Part shown: positions 33,364 through 41,510 of the stretch, in pieces
Layout: every line of letters begins with the position of its first letter
Numbering within the stretch: the first letter of the stretch is position 1
NCBI RefSeq assembly: GCF_003143935.1
Contig: NZ_QFRX01000009.1
Location: 1 to 64,000, forward strand
Length of the DNA: 64,000 nucleotides
From: Streptomyces sp. Act143
GTDB lineage: Bacteria > Actinomycetota > Actinomycetes > Streptomycetales > Streptomycetaceae
Direction: 5' to 3'
Notes under the pieces: generated by a model
Seen by the model: only the letters and a program-made list of their open reading frames with translations
Databases searched by the model: none
Told to the model about the DNA's origin: nothing
Translations under genes and position numbers: made by a program

Positions 33364-33805
33364 GGCGCAGGTGAACCTTTCAGAGGTGGTGCGGGGGAAC
33401 GAGGGAGTGGACACAGGCCGCGTCGGTACGGCGGCCTTCCTCACCCGGCTTCGTCGCCCGGCGCCCCTCAGGGCATGGTGAGCCCGTAACGAGTGGAGCA
33501 GCGAGGCGGAGCCGGACATTCCAAGATCCGGCCCTGCTTTCCATGACTCATGTCACACCCGCCATCGCCTCACGCCACAGGCCCCGTCCCGTCCGTCCGA
33601 CGGTCCCCTGCTGTCCGACGGTCCCCTGCTGTCCGGCGCTCCCCTGCCGTCCGGAAGGCTCCGTCCTCCGCGCCCCCTGGTGCCTCCGTGCGCCCGGCTC
33701 CTCGGCCGGTTCGCGACCGCCGGTCGAGCATTCGTTCGGCCTGCTGGGTATTCCTCCCGCATCGGCGCAAGCAGGTGCGGGAGGCACGCGCAGGGGGCTG
33801 ACACT
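33364..33805. other. 442-bp divergent intergenic region
   Basis: It separates the MFS gene from the membrane protein at 33806. It holds the 18-bp repeat array at 33595-33654 and presumably both promoters. Several short frames exist but none has protein-like composition. Confidence 0.5.
33595..33654. repeat. 18-bp tandem repeat, three copies plus a partial
   Basis: GTCCGACGGTCCCCTGCT occurs twice exactly (33595-33612, 33613-33630), then a third copy with three changes (33631-33648) and the first six bases of a fourth. Confidence 0.9.
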
Positions 33806-34480
33806 GTGGCACGGCCGTCATGGACGTCCGATCCGGTCGAGGAACAGCGCCACCGCAGGCGGGACACCGTGCACCGACTGCGCGCCCAGGGCCGTTACGG
33901 GCCCAGGTTCCGCGATGTCCTGCCCTCGTTCGCCGTCCTCGCGGTGCTGCTCTGCGCGGCCGTGGCCGGACTCGTCGTCGGCTTCCGGGCCGTCGGGGCC
34001 GTGGTCCCCATCGCCGGCGCCCTGCTGGCGGTGGTCGCCGTCGCCGTCGGGGTCAGGCGGCAGCGCCCGGCCGCGCGACGCCGACGCGGCCGTTACACCC
34101 CGCAGGAGTTGCACGAACTCGACGTCCAGGGGCTGGCCCTGGCCGTGGCGCGGATGCTGCGCCGGGATCACTGGAAGGTGCGCCTGCTGCCCGCTCCGGA
34201 CCGGCCGCGCCTGTGCGCCCGGCACCAGGACGGCCGCCGGCTCGATGTGGCCTTCCGGCCGGTGGCGGAGCCCTTGCCCGACGAGGCCCTGCCCCACCCC
34301 CGCACTCACCGGGAGGACCCGGAGTCGTTCATCCACCTGGTGGTGCACCGGGGTGCGTTCCGTGCCCGCGACATCCGGTGGGCACGGCGCGAGGGCCGGA
34401 CCGTCCTGCTGGACGGCCCGGCCCTGGAGCGCTGGGCCGGTGGAGCACCCCTCGACCGGCTGCTCGCCGGGGAACAGTGA
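33806..34480 (+). CDS. Membrane protein with a degenerate Mrr-like nuclease domain
   Basis: A 224-residue protein. After a basic N-terminus two adjacent membrane helices occur (FAVLAVLLCAAVAGLVVGF and VVPIAGALLAVVAVAVGV, residues 42-85). From YTPQELHELDVQGLALAVARML the rest follows the order of Mrr-cat restriction-like domains: a helix, a beta-strand RLDVAFRP where active enzymes have D...QxK, a strand HLVVHRGAF, and a final VLLDGPALERWAGG helix. The QxK pair is missing, so nuclease activity is doubtful. GTG 33806 has AGGGGG eight bases upstream. The fold call is by eye. Confidence 0.6.
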   Translation: MARPSWTSDPVEEQRHRRRDTVHRLRAQGRYGPRFRDVLPSFAVLAVLLCAAVAGLVVGFRAVGAVVPIAGALLAVVAVAVGVRRQRPAARRRRGRYTPQELHELDVQGLALAVARMLRRDHWKVRLLPAPDRPRLCARHQDGRRLDVAFRPVAEPLPDEALPHPRTHREDPESFIHLVVHRGAFRARDIRWARREGRTVLLDGPALERWAGGAPLDRLLAGEQ

Positions 34481-34501
34481 CCGCGCCGCCGACCGGGAAG
34501 G

Positions 34502-36235
34502 TCAGCGGGTGACGTAGACCGTCGCCGACGCCGTCGAGGCCTCGTGCAGGTCGTCGCCAGGCCAGCTCACCTTGTAGGTGGTCTCGCGGCGGGTTCGGGG
34601 GATGTCGTCGATGGTGAACGTGCCGTCCGCGGCGACCGTCACCGACGACAGCGTGCCGGTGCCGAGCCGGTCGGTGCGCTCGACCTTCAGCACCGCCCGG
34701 TCCGGCAGGGTCTTGCCCTGGGCGGTGAAGGTGCCGGTGATCCGCACGCCGGTGCTGAGCGAGGCCTCGGCCGGGGCGGTGAGCGCGATCGAGGTGGGCG
34801 CCTTGCCGACGGTCACGGTGTGGGTCACGTCGGTGGCCGGGCGGTGGGTGAGGTCGCCGAGGTAGGAGACGGTGTAGGTGGCGTCCCCGACCAGGCCGGG
34901 CTCGTCGAGGACGGTGTAGGAGCCGTCGTCCTTGACGGTGAAGGTGCCCAGGTCGTGGACGCCGTCGGCGTCCGTGCGGGTCGCCCTCACCTTCAGCGGC
35001 TCGGCGGGGGCCGGACCGTCGTACTCCAGCCGGCCTCGCACCGACAGCGGCTCGCCCGCGACGGCCTGCGTGGGGCTGTGGGTCAGGGTGGTGTTCAGGC
35101 GTACGTCGTACTGGACCGCCGGGGGCTGGATGACGTGCAGCCAGAACTGGTTTCCGGCCGCGTTCGTGGTGACGGTGAACAGCCGGGAGCCGTCGGCGGA
35201 CCACTCCATGCCGCGCGGCGCCACCCGGTCGCCGTCGAGGCTGCCCTCGAAGGCGAACTCCAGCGGGGCGGTGGAGTCGGCCGGGTCCGCGGGCTGCACC
35301 AGCAGGTCCGGGGTCGCGCCGGTGGCTGAGGCGCCGCGCGCGATGTACTTGCCGTCGCCGCTGAAGGCGACCGCACTGGCGGTGGCCCCGGCGGGCAGGG
35401 CCGCGTAGCCGGTCTCCGCGTCGGACAGGTCCGTGGTGTTCAACAGCCGCGTACCGGCCGCCGCGTCGGCCACGGCGACCTTGCTGCCGTCCGCCGAGAA
35501 CGCCATGTCCTTGAGATCGAGGGCGCCTTGGCCGTCGGCGTCGGCGAAGCGCCGGGCGGCGTTGCGGACGAGGGTTCCCTCGCTCGTGTCGTACACCGTC
35601 AAGAAGGGGTTGGCCGCCTGCGAGTTGAGCGGCTGGCCCATCAGCATCCGGTCGCCGGGGCCGGATTCGAGCTGGAGCTTGCCGTAGTCCTGCCAGTTGG
35701 TGCGCGGCGCGGTGTTGGTGGCGGGGACGTAGGAGTCCAGGTTGGTCAGCGCCGTGTCGCACTGCGCGGTGTAGTACGAGTACGGGGTGGTGAAGTAGAC
35801 GGTGCCGCCGGAGAAGGCCAGGCTGCGGCCGCAGGTGTCGGTGGCGACGTACAAGCCGTTGGACTGGTAGGTGCTGGTGTCGTAGCGCCAGATCACCTGA
35901 CGGCCGCCGACGTAGAGCGTGGAGCCGTCGGCGTTCAGTGCCAGGCCGGAGATGTGCTGCTGGGTGCTGATCGTGGTGATCCGCTGGCCCTCGAAGTCGT
36001 AGACGGCGATGAGGCCGGGGTAGTCGTAGCTGCCCAGATTGCTGTCGGCGACGTAGACCCGCTGGTGCGCGGAGTCCACCGCCATCGCGGAGTACGAGGT
36101 GATCGGCAGCTTGGCCACGGCGTCGGAGGCGGCCGCGTGGGCCGCGGGTGCGGCGGCGACCGTCAGGCCGGTGCCGGCGAGTGCGGCGGCGAGAGCCGTG
36201 GCCGCAAGGCGTCTACGACGGTAAGCGCTGTTCAA
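34502..36235 (-). CDS. Secreted beta-propeller protein with Ig-like repeats
   Basis: A 577-residue secreted protein. The signal peptide (RRLAATALAAALAGTGLTV, then AAHA|AA) is followed by a YVTN/YncE-like beta-propeller up to about residue 370 (AVDSAHQRVYVADS; GLALNADGSTLYVGG; MAFSADGSKVAVADA). Two Ig-like domains follow, each with the pattern LSVRGRLEYDGPAPAEPLKV or VRITGTFTAQGKTLPDRAVL. I chose TTG 36235, five bases after a GGGGGG tract, because it places the signal peptide correctly; ATG 36325 is an alternative. It may be an extracellular adhesion or scaffold protein. Confidence 0.82.
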   Translation of the reverse strand: MNSAYRRRRLAATALAAALAGTGLTVAAAPAAHAAASDAVAKLPITSYSAMAVDSAHQRVYVADSNLGSYDYPGLIAVYDFEGQRITTISTQQHISGLALNADGSTLYVGGRQVIWRYDTSTYQSNGLYVATDTCGRSLAFSGGTVYFTTPYSYYTAQCDTALTNLDSYVPATNTAPRTNWQDYGKLQLESGPGDRMLMGQPLNSQAANPFLTVYDTSEGTLVRNAARRFADADGQGALDLKDMAFSADGSKVAVADAAAGTRLLNTTDLSDAETGYAALPAGATASAVAFSGDGKYIARGASATGATPDLLVQPADPADSTAPLEFAFEGSLDGDRVAPRGMEWSADGSRLFTVTTNAAGNQFWLHVIQPPAVQYDVRLNTTLTHSPTQAVAGEPLSVRGRLEYDGPAPAEPLKVRATRTDADGVHDLGTFTVKDDGSYTVLDEPGLVGDATYTVSYLGDLTHRPATDVTHTVTVGKAPTSIALTAPAEASLSTGVRITGTFTAQGKTLPDRAVLKVERTDRLGTGTLSSVTVAADGTFTIDDIPRTRRETTYKVSWPGDDLHEASTASATVYVTR

Positions 36236-36496
36236 CTGTGCCCCCCACAGGCTTCGTTGGACCTCACCAAGAACGGTGCGGTCCGTGTGTCCCCCATGTA
36301 ACAGGGGTGAAGATCCTGTGATCAAGGGGGCGCGCCTGCCCGTCCGCCTGTCACACCCGTCGCGGCCTTCGAACCTCCTTACTGCGTGGCCGTGTTCACC
36401 ACGGTACGGACCCGGGAGCGGACCGGCTGCACCGGGACCGACGCGCGTATGGAGGAGCTGGTGGAGCCGTGGTTCCGTGCGCGCGGAGTCATCGGG

Positions 36497-37234
36497 CTAC
36501 GGGGCGAGGACGCAGAACTCGTGGCCCTCCGGGTCGGTCAGGCACGTCCACGGGACGTCGCCCTGGCCGATGTCCAGGTCCATGGCGCCCAGGGCTCGCA
36601 GCCGGTCCACCTCCGCCGCCTTGTCGTCACCGGAGTAGGGCAGCAGATCGAGATGGACGCGGTCCGGCACGGTCTTCACGTCCGGCGTACGCAGGAACTC
36701 GAGGTACGGGCCGGTGCCCTTGGCGGACCGCAGTGAGGCGTGGTCGTCGGCCAGCTCGTGCAAGGTCCAGTCCGTCGCCCCGGCCCAGAATCCAGCCATG
36801 GCCCGCGGATCCGCGCAGTCGACGACCACCGCGGCGAGCGGCCCGGTGTCCCGGTAGATCTCGCCCGGCTCCAGCACGCAGAACTCGTTGCCCTCGGGAT
36901 CGGCGAGGACCGTCCACGGCACATCGCCCTGCCCCACGTGGGCGGGTGTCGCGCCGAGCGCCCGCAGCCGCTCGACCAACTCGGCCTGGTGCGCGGCCGA
37001 GGTGGTGGCGAGGTCGAGGTGCACGCGGTTCTTCGTCGCCGTCTTGGGCTCCGGCACGGGAACGACGTCGACGCCGAGGCCGACCGGGTCCGGCCAGACC
37101 AGGCCGCCAGGAGGCCCGACGTAGGTGGTGGCGCCCGCGCTGTACGCACTCCAGCCGAGCGCCTCCGCCCAGAACCGGCCGACCGCCGCAGCGTCGACAG
37201 CCTTCACGTTCACCATCACGGGTCTCAACGCCAT
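36497..37234 (-). CDS. Two-domain VOC family protein
   Basis: A 245-residue protein made of two similar VOC (glyoxalase_6-type) units, residues 1-122 and 130-245. Each ends with nearly the same segment (QGDVPWTVLADPEGNEFCVL and QGDVPWTCLTDPEGHEFCVL), showing internal duplication. The substrate is unknown. ATG 37234 is supported by a -10-like TAGGAT (complement of 37242-37247) seven bases upstream, suiting a leaderless transcript. It is on the same strand as the DUF899 gene but about 100 bp apart. Confidence 0.9.
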   Translation of the reverse strand: MALRPVMVNVKAVDAAAVGRFWAEALGWSAYSAGATTYVGPPGGLVWPDPVGLGVDVVPVPEPKTATKNRVHLDLATTSAAHQAELVERLRALGATPAHVGQGDVPWTVLADPEGNEFCVLEPGEIYRDTGPLAAVVVDCADPRAMAGFWAGATDWTLHELADDHASLRSAKGTGPYLEFLRTPDVKTVPDRVHLDLLPYSGDDKAAEVDRLRALGAMDLDIGQGDVPWTCLTDPEGHEFCVLAP

Positions 37235-37331
37235 GCCGACGATCCTATGCAGGTCCGTGGATCTCCGCTCTGCCCGCGTGGCGGCGAAGAGGGCCGCGAC
37301 GGAACGCCGTTGCACCCTGTGCAGGGCGACG

Positions 37332-38114
37332 TCAGTGGCAGTGGCCCTGTCGGCCCAGGGTCTGCACGGGAGTCGCGCCGGGGCGGGTCCACTGGGGCAC
37401 GGGACGGCTGGTCGGGCCCCAGGTGGGGGTGCCGTCCGCGTCCGAGCGCCACGACCAGCACGCGGTGTCGCCCTCCGGCCAGCCCGCGGGCTTGTCCTCC
37501 CACGTCTCGCCGCGGCCGTAGGGCGTCATGTCGAGCAGGGCGAGAGACCCGTTGACCGGCTCGTTGCCGCGGCCCGTCGTGGCGTAGGTGAGGAACGTGC
37601 GGTCGCCGTCGCGCAGGAAGCAGGTGAGGTGGCCCATGTCGCCGCCGACCGGGGCGGCCACGTCGCGCACCGAGTACCAGGGCTGGGTGTAGCCCATGAA
37701 GTCGACATACGGGGCCACCTCGTCCCACTGGCCCGTGGTCAGCACGGCGAACGACACGCCCCGGGCGTTGAGGTACACGGCGTCCTTCAAGTGCCAGGCC
37801 GCGGTGGTGCACCCCTCGCACTGCCCTTGATGCGGAGCGCCGTCGTACCACATGTGTTTGTAGACGACGAGTTCGTCGCGGCCCTGGAACAGGTCAAGGA
37901 ACGGGACCGGGCCGTCGGCGCCGACGACCTCGACCGTCCCGTCGAACTCGACCATCGGCAGCCGACGGCGGTCCGCGGCGAGGGCGTCGCCCTGTCGGGT
38001 GTGGGCCTTCTCGCGGACCAGGAGTTCGTCGCGGGCCTTCTGCCAGGTGGCCAGGTCGACGACGGGCGGCCGGCCGGGCCGCGCGGTGGTCGGGTCGTCC
38101 GGTGTGTGCGTCAT
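37332..38114 (-). CDS. DUF899 family thioredoxin-like protein
   Basis: A 260-residue protein of the DUF899 family, which has a thioredoxin-like fold. The CxxC-like pair is in GQCEGCTTAAWHL near residue 99. Other conserved pieces are ARDELLVREKAHTRQGDALAADRRRLPMV at the N-terminus, FDLFQGRDELVVYKHMW, and VFLRDGDRTFLTY-like strand. Function is unknown, perhaps redox. ATG 38114 follows GGAGGA. Upstream is the decayed SDR gene. Confidence 0.9.
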   Translation of the reverse strand: MTHTPDDPTTARPGRPPVVDLATWQKARDELLVREKAHTRQGDALAADRRRLPMVEFDGTVEVVGADGPVPFLDLFQGRDELVVYKHMWYDGAPHQGQCEGCTTAAWHLKDAVYLNARGVSFAVLTTGQWDEVAPYVDFMGYTQPWYSVRDVAAPVGGDMGHLTCFLRDGDRTFLTYATTGRGNEPVNGSLALLDMTPYGRGETWEDKPAGWPEGDTACWSWRSDADGTPTWGPTSRPVPQWTRPGATPVQTLGRQGHCH

Positions 38115-38294
38115 GGAGTCCTCCGTGGGTCCGGTGCGGGGCAGCGCGGCAGCCGCCCTGGGGACGGTCGGCAGAGGAGACTCCCGCTCCGGGCGAAACT
38201 CATCGTCGGGGCCCTGGAGGACCGGTCCGCGACCGTCCTCGCGCAGTACGGAGAGGTGCTGCGCCGCACCGACGAGACACTGGCACGACGGCAC

Positions 38295-38571
38295 ACCGCC
38301 GGTGGAACAGGAGGGCAACGCCGCGCCGAAGCGCACCAGTTCGCCGTAGCGCGGGATCGGCCTTCTCGGCGAGGATCAGATCGAGTACAACCGCGGCGGC
38401 CCGGGGCGGCGACTGGGCGTGGCTGTGGTCGGTGAACCAGGGGCCCGAGGTGGCGGTGCCGACCATGCCGGGACACACCGGGGCGATCAACGTGCCGGTG
38501 GCCAGGTCGTGTTCACGGCGTTCGGCGGCGACCGCGCGGACCGCGGCGACCTGCGCCACCTTGAAGGGCAC
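38295..38571 (-). pseudogene. C-terminal remnant of an SDR dehydrogenase
   Basis: The minus strand reads VRAVAAERREHDLATGTLIAP, then VCPGMVGTATSGPWF and AVVLDLILAEKADPAL, the last third of a classical SDR (after the catalytic Tyr). A frameshift near 38340 moves the end (GELVRFGAALP) to another frame. The Rossmann N-terminus and active site are absent upstream. The flanking 38115-38294 and 38572-38654 show no gene. Confidence 0.55.
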
Positions 38572-38654
38572 GGCGGTGCCGGCCGGGGGCGTCCGAGGAC
38601 CGCGGTCCGGAGAACGTCGTCACCCGGAACCGCGGCTGGGGACGCTCGCCAGGC

Positions 38655-39089
38655 TCAGTCGAGGCAGAACTCGTTGCCCTCGACGTCCTGCATCACGATG
38701 CAGGACTCGTTGACACCGTCGGCGCGCAGCAGTTGTACGCGCACCGCGCCGAGCGCGATCAGTCGCGCGCACTCGGCTTCGAGCACGGCGAGGCGCTCCT
38801 CCCCCACCAGCCCGGTGCCGACCCGCACGTCGAGGTGCACCCGGTTCTTGACGACCTTGCCTTCGGGGACGCGCTGGAAGTACAGGCGCGGGCCGACGCC
38901 GGAGGGATCACTGCAGGCGAACCACGCGTCCCGGTCCTCCGGGGCCTGGGCCGCGTTGTACTCGTCCCAGGTGGCGAACCCCTCCGGCGGCGGCGGTGCC
39001 ACATATCCCAGTACCTCGCACCAGAAGCGGGCGACGCGCTCCGGCTGCGCGCAGTCGAAGGTGACCTGGAATTTCTTGATCGATGACAT
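38655..39089 (-). CDS. VOC family (glyoxalase-like) protein
   Basis: A 144-residue single VOC protein beginning FQVTFDCAQPERVARFWCEVLGY, the family's first unit, and ending SCIVMQDVEGNEFCLD. A middle insert (WDEYNAAQAPEDRDAWFAC) is typical of the glyoxalase_6 group. Its function is unknown. ATG 39089 is preceded by TAAGGT (complement of 39096-39101) six bases away and by no ribosome site, suggesting a leaderless mRNA. Confidence 0.9.
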   Translation of the reverse strand: MSSIKKFQVTFDCAQPERVARFWCEVLGYVAPPPPEGFATWDEYNAAQAPEDRDAWFACSDPSGVGPRLYFQRVPEGKVVKNRVHLDVRVGTGLVGEERLAVLEAECARLIALGAVRVQLLRADGVNESCIVMQDVEGNEFCLD

Positions 39090-39121
39090 CGACGCACCTT
39101 AGCCGGTGCCCCGGTCCGCCG

Positions 39122-40279
39122 TCACACCCGTTTCGCCCCGAGGTGGTCGGCCAGGCGGTGCGCCTGCGCGAGCAGCGTTCCGTACGTGACCAGCGCGTCG
39201 GGGTCGTCGGGTGCGGCACCCGGGAGCTGTCGGCGCAGGGCGTCGAGCGTGTGCCGCAGCCGCTCGGCGGCTTCGTGCAGCGCCCGCGCGGTGGTCTCGT
39301 CCTGACCGTCCGTGGCGAGGCGGTACTCGCCGTACAGGTGCACGGCCCGCGCCGTCTCACGGAGAAAGTCCGCGTAGGCGGTGGTGACGGTGCCGGCCGG
39401 CCTGGACGTGGCGCCCTCCGCCGCCTCGCGCACGGTGCGGGTCACGCCCGCCGTGTGGACGGCGACGTAGTCCAGCACGGCCAGCGCGTCGGCGTACGTG
39501 GTGCCGGGCGGGACCGCGCCCTGCTTGCGGGGCCGCCTCAGATTGCCCCGGAGGCTCTCCTCGCTCCAGCCGATCGCCGACCTCGCCCGGTCGACGAGGC
39601 GGCCCAGCCGCAGGGCGCGCTCGTGTCGTACACCGGCCTCGTGGCCGTCCCACGCGGCGGCGGTCAGCCCGTCGGCCACGTCGTCCAAGATGTCACGGGC
39701 CTCGCGGGCCGCCTCCGCGAGCGCGGCGCGCGTGTCCCGCAGGTAGGTCGGGGGCCTGATCAGCGCGTTCACCGCCACCCCGACCAGGGCGCCGAACACC
39801 GCCTCCGTCAGGCGTGCCGCCGCCCCGGCGAGCGTGACCTCGCCGCCCGTCAGCACGAACAGCGCCCCGGTGGCGCCGAAGATGCCCTGGCTCCCCAGCC
39901 GCCGCCACTGCCCCAGCAGCAGCACCAGCGGCAGCACGACCGCCATGGTGACCATCGCGTCCCCCAGCACCATCGCCGCGGCGGTGGCCACCACCGTGCC
40001 CGCCGCGATCGCCGCGAGCTGCTGAAGCCCGTGCGCGACCGACCGGTACACCGTCGACTCCACCAGTGCGACCGCCACCCACGGCGCCACGAACGCCAGC
40101 GGCGCCGCCAGCCACCAGCCCGCGACGGCCCACGCGATCCAGGCGGCCAGCGCCGCCTTGCCCGCCTGCGCCACCACGTCCCGCTCCCGACCCGGCCCCG
40201 CCCACGCCCGCCGCACCGCACGCATCGCGGTTGCGGCACGCCAGCGGGCCGCCCGAGCCGTCCTGCCGATCCACTCCAT
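39122..40279 (-). CDS. FUSC/aromatic acid exporter family membrane protein
   Basis: A 385-residue membrane protein. Six hydrophobic segments lie between residues 35 and 170 (ALAAWIAWAVAGWWLAAPLAF; LAAIAAGTVVATAAAMVLGD; MAVVLPLVLLLGQWRRLG). FGALVGVAVNALIRPP closes the membrane domain, and a long cytoplasmic helical half follows. This is the half-size FUSC/ArAE architecture linked to export of aromatic acids. ATG 40279 starts MEWIGRTARAARWR. The 313-bp gap upstream separates it from a divergent GH16 gene. Confidence 0.9.
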   Translation of the reverse strand: MEWIGRTARAARWRAATAMRAVRRAWAGPGRERDVVAQAGKAALAAWIAWAVAGWWLAAPLAFVAPWVAVALVESTVYRSVAHGLQQLAAIAAGTVVATAAAMVLGDAMVTMAVVLPLVLLLGQWRRLGSQGIFGATGALFVLTGGEVTLAGAAARLTEAVFGALVGVAVNALIRPPTYLRDTRAALAEAAREARDILDDVADGLTAAAWDGHEAGVRHERALRLGRLVDRARSAIGWSEESLRGNLRRPRKQGAVPPGTTYADALAVLDYVAVHTAGVTRTVREAAEGATSRPAGTVTTAYADFLRETARAVHLYGEYRLATDGQDETTARALHEAAERLRHTLDALRRQLPGAAPDDPDALVTYGTLLAQAHRLADHLGAKRV

Positions 40280-40592
40280 GGCACACCAAGTGCCACGCCT
40301 GGCACGAGCCGCACCTGTGGCCCGGCAGGGAAAGCGAGTACCTCCTCGGCCGGGCGCTCGGGAGCGGCGCGCGGCCGTGCGGCCGTACGGATCGCGATCG
40401 TCCGTTTCCCGGGCGGTTGCGGGGATGGCCCCGCGACGGACTCGCGCGCGAGGATGCTGGTCTCTGCAGCCTTGGAAGACTCGAAGACTCGAAGGCTCGA
40501 AGGCTCGAAGGCTCGGAAAGCTCGTAAGGCTCGGAAAGCTCGGAAAGCTCGTAAGGCTTGGCACGCTTGGCAGGTATCGAGGGAGCCTCGGA
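40280..40592. other. 313-bp divergent intergenic region
   Basis: Between the FUSC and GH16 genes. It contains the 8/9-bp repeat array at 40475-40568 close to the GH16 start, and otherwise no gene or clear promoter. Confidence 0.5.
40475..40568. repeat. 8- and 9-bp tandem repeat array
   Basis: Five 8-bp units of GAAG(A/G)CTC (40475-40514) run directly into six 9-bp units of the GGAAAGCTC / GTAAGGCTC type (40515-40568), the last two diverged. The array ends 24 bp before the GH16 start codon and 10 bp before its GAGGGAG ribosome site. Confidence 0.9.
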
Positions 40593-41510
40593 ATGGGTTC
40601 ACATGCCGCACCGCGCCACCACCGGAAGGCACTTGTGGTCGTCTCCGCGGTCGTGCTGACCGCGGCCGGCCTCCTGGGACTCCCTCGCGCGGACGGCGCG
40701 CCCGCCGCGGACGGCGCGGCCGACGCCTGCCGCAGTACGAGCGTCCACCTGCCCCGTGGTGACTGCGGCCCCTTCTGGCAGGTCCTCGCGGAGGACTTCA
40801 ACGGCGATGTGGTGCCGCTGGGCGCGTTCAGCGACTGCGAGCACGACGTCGACACGTCCGCGGCCCACTGCGGGGGGCTGAGCGGCGCGTACCGCGACAA
40901 CTGGTGGGCCTATCCGACGGGTTGGCGCGACACCGCCAACAGCCGGGACCGGGACGTGGTCGGTGTCTACCACCCCGAGGACACCGTCAGCGTGGGGCCG
41001 GCGGCCGACGGCGACGGACGGATGACCATCCGCATGTGGCGGCCCGCGGACGGCGGTCCGGTGCACGCCGCCGCGGTGGTCCCGCGGGCCGTGATGGAAA
41101 TGGCGTACGGCAAGTACAGCGCACGCATCAAGGTGACGAAGGCGGCGCCGGGCTACAAGTCCGCCTGGCTGCACTACGGGGGCGGTTGCGAGATGGACCA
41201 TCCCGAGGGCGAGTGGACCGGCGAGCTGACGGCGTTCCATCATCCGTGCGGGGGCGGCGAGCAGGGCTACTTCCCCGGCAGCGACGACTGGACGCAGTGG
41301 CACACCGTGTCCACGGAGTGGACGCCCGGGCACGTCCGTTTCTTCGTCGACGGCCGGCAGATCGGACACGACACCCGCGACGTGCCCGACCAGCCGCTGT
41401 CCTGGGTGCTGCAGAACGAGAGCGCGCTGGAGGGCCCCGGGGCGGCGCCGGGAAGCAGCGCTCAGCTCGACATCACCTGGGTCGCGGCGTACGCCTACGA
41501 CTGGAAGTAG
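40593..41510 (+). CDS. Secreted GH16 family glycoside hydrolase
   Basis: A 305-residue secreted protein with a jelly-roll GH16 fold. The signal peptide is at residues 11-36 (ALVVVSAVVLTAAGLLG). The catalytic E-x-D-x-x-E is EMDHPE (Glu200, Asp202, Glu205). GKYSARIKVTKAAPGYKSAWL before it and WHTVSTEWTPGHVRFFVDG after it are standard GH16 strands. It likely cuts a beta-glucan, galactan or similar wall polymer; the exact substrate is unclear. ATG 40593 follows GAGGGAG. Its end overlaps the convergent WYL gene by 38 bp. Confidence 0.9.
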   Translation: MGSHAAPRHHRKALVVVSAVVLTAAGLLGLPRADGAPAADGAADACRSTSVHLPRGDCGPFWQVLAEDFNGDVVPLGAFSDCEHDVDTSAAHCGGLSGAYRDNWWAYPTGWRDTANSRDRDVVGVYHPEDTVSVGPAADGDGRMTIRMWRPADGGPVHAAAVVPRAVMEMAYGKYSARIKVTKAAPGYKSAWLHYGGGCEMDHPEGEWTGELTAFHHPCGGGEQGYFPGSDDWTQWHTVSTEWTPGHVRFFVDGRQIGHDTRDVPDQPLSWVLQNESALEGPGAAPGSSAQLDITWVAAYAYDWK

